Below are positions 61,221 to 64,000 of a stretch of DNA of 64,000 nucleotides, in pieces. The DNA is taken from positions 11,286,449 to 11,350,448 of the forward strand of contig NC_077244.1 in NCBI RefSeq assembly GCF_947179165.1, written 5' to 3'. The stretch comes from Solanum dulcamara. Lineage: Eukaryota > Streptophyta > Magnoliopsida > Solanales > Solanaceae. The stretch's first letter is position 1; every line of letters begins with the position of its first letter. The notes beneath the pieces are model-generated. The model made no database searches, was not told where the DNA came from, and saw only the letters and a list, made by a program, of their open reading frames with translations. Position numbers and translations under genes: made by a program.

Positions 61221-62560
61221 GAATGGTGGCTTGATTCAGGAGCTACGTCGCATGTTTGTGCAGTCCGTGAAGCCTTTGCTACTTATTCCCCTGCTGCACC
61301 TGATGCGACTATCTATATGGGAAATTCTACAACGGCTAAGGTTGAAGGATATGGTAGAGTATTTCTGAAAATGACATCCGGCAAGGTGGTGACGCTGAAC
61401 AAAGTTTATCATATTCCAGAAATACGAAAGAACTTGGTTTCTGCCGGTCTTCTTATCAAGAATGGATTCAAGTGTGTTCTAGTTTCAGACAAAGTAGTTG
61501 TCAGTAAGAATGAAATTTATTTAGGAAAAGGCTACCTCATTGAGGGTCTTTTCAAACTAAATGTAATGGTTGTTGATGATAATAAAGTTCAAGCTTCTTC
61601 TTACTTACTTGAGTCAAATAATTTATGGCATTCACGTTTAGGACATGTCAATCATAAAACCTTGTGAAAACTGATTAACTTAAATGTATTGCCTAACTTT
61701 GAGTGCAATAAATCAAAATGTCAAATATGTGTTGAATCTAAGCATGCTAAGCATCCTTATAAATCTATTGAAAGGAATTCCAGTTGCTTAGAATTGATTC
61801 ACACAGATATTTGTGATATAAAGTCAACACCAACTCGTGATGGAAAAAACTATTTTATAACTTTTATTGACGATTGCACTCGATATTGTTATGTTTATTT
61901 GCTTAATAGTAAGGATGAAGCAATTGATGCATTAAGCAATACAAGAACGAAGTGGAAAATCAATTGAACAAAAAGATAAAAATGATTAGAAGTGATAGGG
62001 GTGGTGAATACGAATCTCCTTTTGTAGAGATATGTTTAGATTATGGAATTATTCATCAAACTACTGCCCCCTACACACCACAATCAAATAGAATTGCAGA
62101 AAGGAAAAATTGAACATTAAAAGAAATGATGAATGCTTTATTAATAAGTTCCGGTTTACCACAGAACTTGTGGGGGGAAGCTATCATTACAACTAATCGA
62201 ATACTCAACAGGGTGCCCCATAGCAAAACACAATCTATTCCATATGAACTATGGAAAGGAAGAAAACCCAACTTGAAATATTTTAAAGTATGGGGGTGTT
62301 TAGCAAAACTCCAAGTTCTTTTGCCAAAAAGGGTAAAAATTGGACCAAAGACCGTGGATTGTATTTTTATTGGCTATGCTACAAATACCAAAGCTTATCG
62401 GTTTTTGATTCACAAATCGGACAATCCCAAAATTCATATTAATACGGTAATTGAATCAGATAATGTTGAATTCTTTGAAAATATTTATCCATATAAAACA
62501 GAATGTGAGTCCTCAATTGTAAGATCAAAACGACCGCGAGAAAAATCAAAGAAAAGTAAA
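61221..62560 (+). pseudogene. Copia protease and integrase (broken)
   Basis: The protease active site LDSGATSH is intact (DSGA at 61233-61244) and continues through NKVYHIPEIRKNLVSAG. The integrase zinc region has NNLWHSRLGHVNH and KCQICVESKHAKHP; a stop (TGA, 61665) lies between. Core residues: LIHTDICDI, MIRSDRGGEYES, and IAERKN with Glu. A frame change near 61960 and a TGA near 62112, where Arg is expected, interrupt it. The C-terminal part runs ILNRVPHSKTQ, KVWGCLAKLQV and FIGYATNTKAYRF. Confidence 0.88.
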
Positions 62561-64000
62561 CCTACCGAAGAGGATTCAAGGCGTAGCAAATGTCGAAGGA
62601 TATCTACTTCCTTTGGATCAGATTTTGTGACATTCTTGCTTGAAAATGAGCCTCAAACATTTAAAGCAGCAATGTCTTCTTCCGATTCAACATTTTGGAA
62701 AGAGGCAGTCAATAGTGAGATTCAATCAATTTTGAATAATCATATATGGGAATTGGTAGATCTTCTTCTTGGAAATAAACCTTTAGGATCAAAATGGATT
62801 TTTAAAAGAAAAGTGAAAGCTGATGGCACTATTAACAAATATAAGGCAAGACTTGTGATCAAAGGATATAGACAGAAAGAAGGCCTTGATTACTTTGACA
62901 CATATTTGCCAGTAACAAGGATAATATCTATTTGGGTGTTAGTGGCACTGACAGTCATATATGGTCTTGAAATCCATCAAATGGATGTTAACACGGTTTT
63001 CTTAAAATGGAGAATTGGAGGAAGAAATTTACATGGAACAATCTGAGGGTTTCGTAGTTCCTGGTAAAAAAAGAAAAGTGTGCAAACTTGTTAAGTCACT
63101 TTATGGACTTAAACAAGCACCTAAATAATGGCATGCGAAATTTGATCAAACAATGTTGGCAAATGGATTTAAGATTAATGAGTGTGACAAATGTATTTAC
63201 ATTAAAAATATTCCAAATCATGAAGTCATTGTTTATTTATATGTTGATGACATGTTGATAATGAGTAGAGATATTGCCGATGTGAATTCTACGAAGCGTA
63301 TGCTTGCTAGAAAATTTGACATGAAAGATTTAGGGGTGTTGATTTAATCTTAGAAATTCGGATCCATAAAACTCCACAAGGTTTACCATTATTACAGTCA
63401 CATTATATTGAAAAGATACTTGATAAGTACAAATATTTAAATTTCAATATTGCAAAAAGTCCAATTGATGTAAGTTTTGCACTTTAAAAGAATGAAGGTA
63501 AAAGTGACTCACAATTGGACTATGCACGAGTTTTGGAAAGTTTGATGTATATTATGAATTGTACACGACCAGATATAGCATGTGCTATTAGCAAACTGAG
63601 TCAATTCACGAGTAATCCCAATCAAATTCATTAAATGGCAATGAAACGAGTCTTGGGGTATTTAAAATACATCCAAAATTATGCTTTGCATTATAATAAA
63701 TATCTCGCAGTAATTGAGGGATATAGTGATGCAATCTGGATCATCGAATCATCTGAAGTTAAATCCACGAGTGGATATATTTTTACCGTTGGTGGAGGAG
63801 CAGTGTCTTGGAAATCATCAAAACAGACATGCATCGCCCGTTCTACAATGAAATCTGAATTTATAGCTTTAGACAAGGTCGATGAAGAAGCTGAATGACT
63901 TCGAAATTTCTTGAAAGATATTCTATTTTGGCCCAAACCTTTGGCACCTATATGTATACATTGTGATAGCCAAGCGGCAATAGGTAGGGCAGGAAGCGTT
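62561..64000 (+). pseudogene. Copia reverse transcriptase and RNase H, runs off the window
   Basis: Reverse transcriptase pieces: FWKEAVNSEIQSIL, NKYKARLVIKGYRQKEG and EIHQMDVNTVFL. After a frame change near 63005 come [12 protein letters not shown] and [11 protein letters not shown], then a stop at 63126. The YVDD box is at 63240-63251. A further frame change lies near 63335 and stops near 63487 and 63632. RNase H has [18 protein letters not shown] and IHCDSQAAIG at the window edge. Catalytic residues are present but the frame is broken at least six times. Confidence 0.88.

Noticed and set aside
57840..64000. Endogenous pararetrovirus origin for the right-hand RT sequences
   Set aside because: Integrase lies between protease and RT, with copia-type RNase H after RT, so these are Ty1/copia elements.

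Overview
This window is plant nuclear DNA, most likely from a Solanaceae species (pepper, tomato, potato or tobacco group). The evidence is spliced GT-AG introns, long AT-rich LTR retrotransposons, a 5'-truncated RTE LINE with a (TTG)n tail of the type seen in Solanaceae, and a Stowaway-type MITE. Species and family statements come from recall of element families, since no search was run.

Layout. (1) 1-2190: an old Ty1/copia fragment with LTR end, tRNA-Met type primer binding site and broken gag. (2) 2190-3500: a decayed Ty3/gypsy gag on the minus strand. (3) 3505-43345: one large nested complex. The oldest layer is a rearranged chromovirus (LTR piece, integrase plus chromodomain, 3' LTR). 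Its 3' LTR was split by a 20.9 kb Tat/Ogre-type element on the minus strand (7518-28404, target duplication ATGAT) and by a solo LTR (28697-42846, target duplication GGGTT). That solo LTR was in turn split by another solo LTR in opposite orientation (28824-30973, GTTAG) and by a nearly complete, young Tekay-like chromovirus (32052-41610, ATTAT). An RTE LINE end (26571-27265, TTAAT) sits in one Tat LTR. (4) 44737-49642: the only intact host gene, a four-exon minus-strand NRT1/PTR family (NPF3-like) transporter of 616 residues. Its second intron carries a poly(A) retroposon with a long open frame and a Stowaway MITE. (5) 51609-54420: a copia remnant with an internal inversion. (6) 55115-57273: another solo gypsy LTR, minus strand. 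(7) 57840-59160: a decayed Tat-type gag. (8) From about 59200 to the window end: a broken but nearly full-length copia gag-pol that runs off the edge.

By my reading only the NPF3-like gene is a functional protein gene. All retroelement frames carry stops or frameshifts. The most interesting structure is in the Tat element: hairpin-bearing 61-bp satellite arrays and other tandem families in its 3' region, and a conserved CTACG...CGTAG motif found at both ends of its internal region. Also notable are the all-C-to-T stop pattern of the young Tekay element, and an unusual D in the ExxER motif of the transporter.
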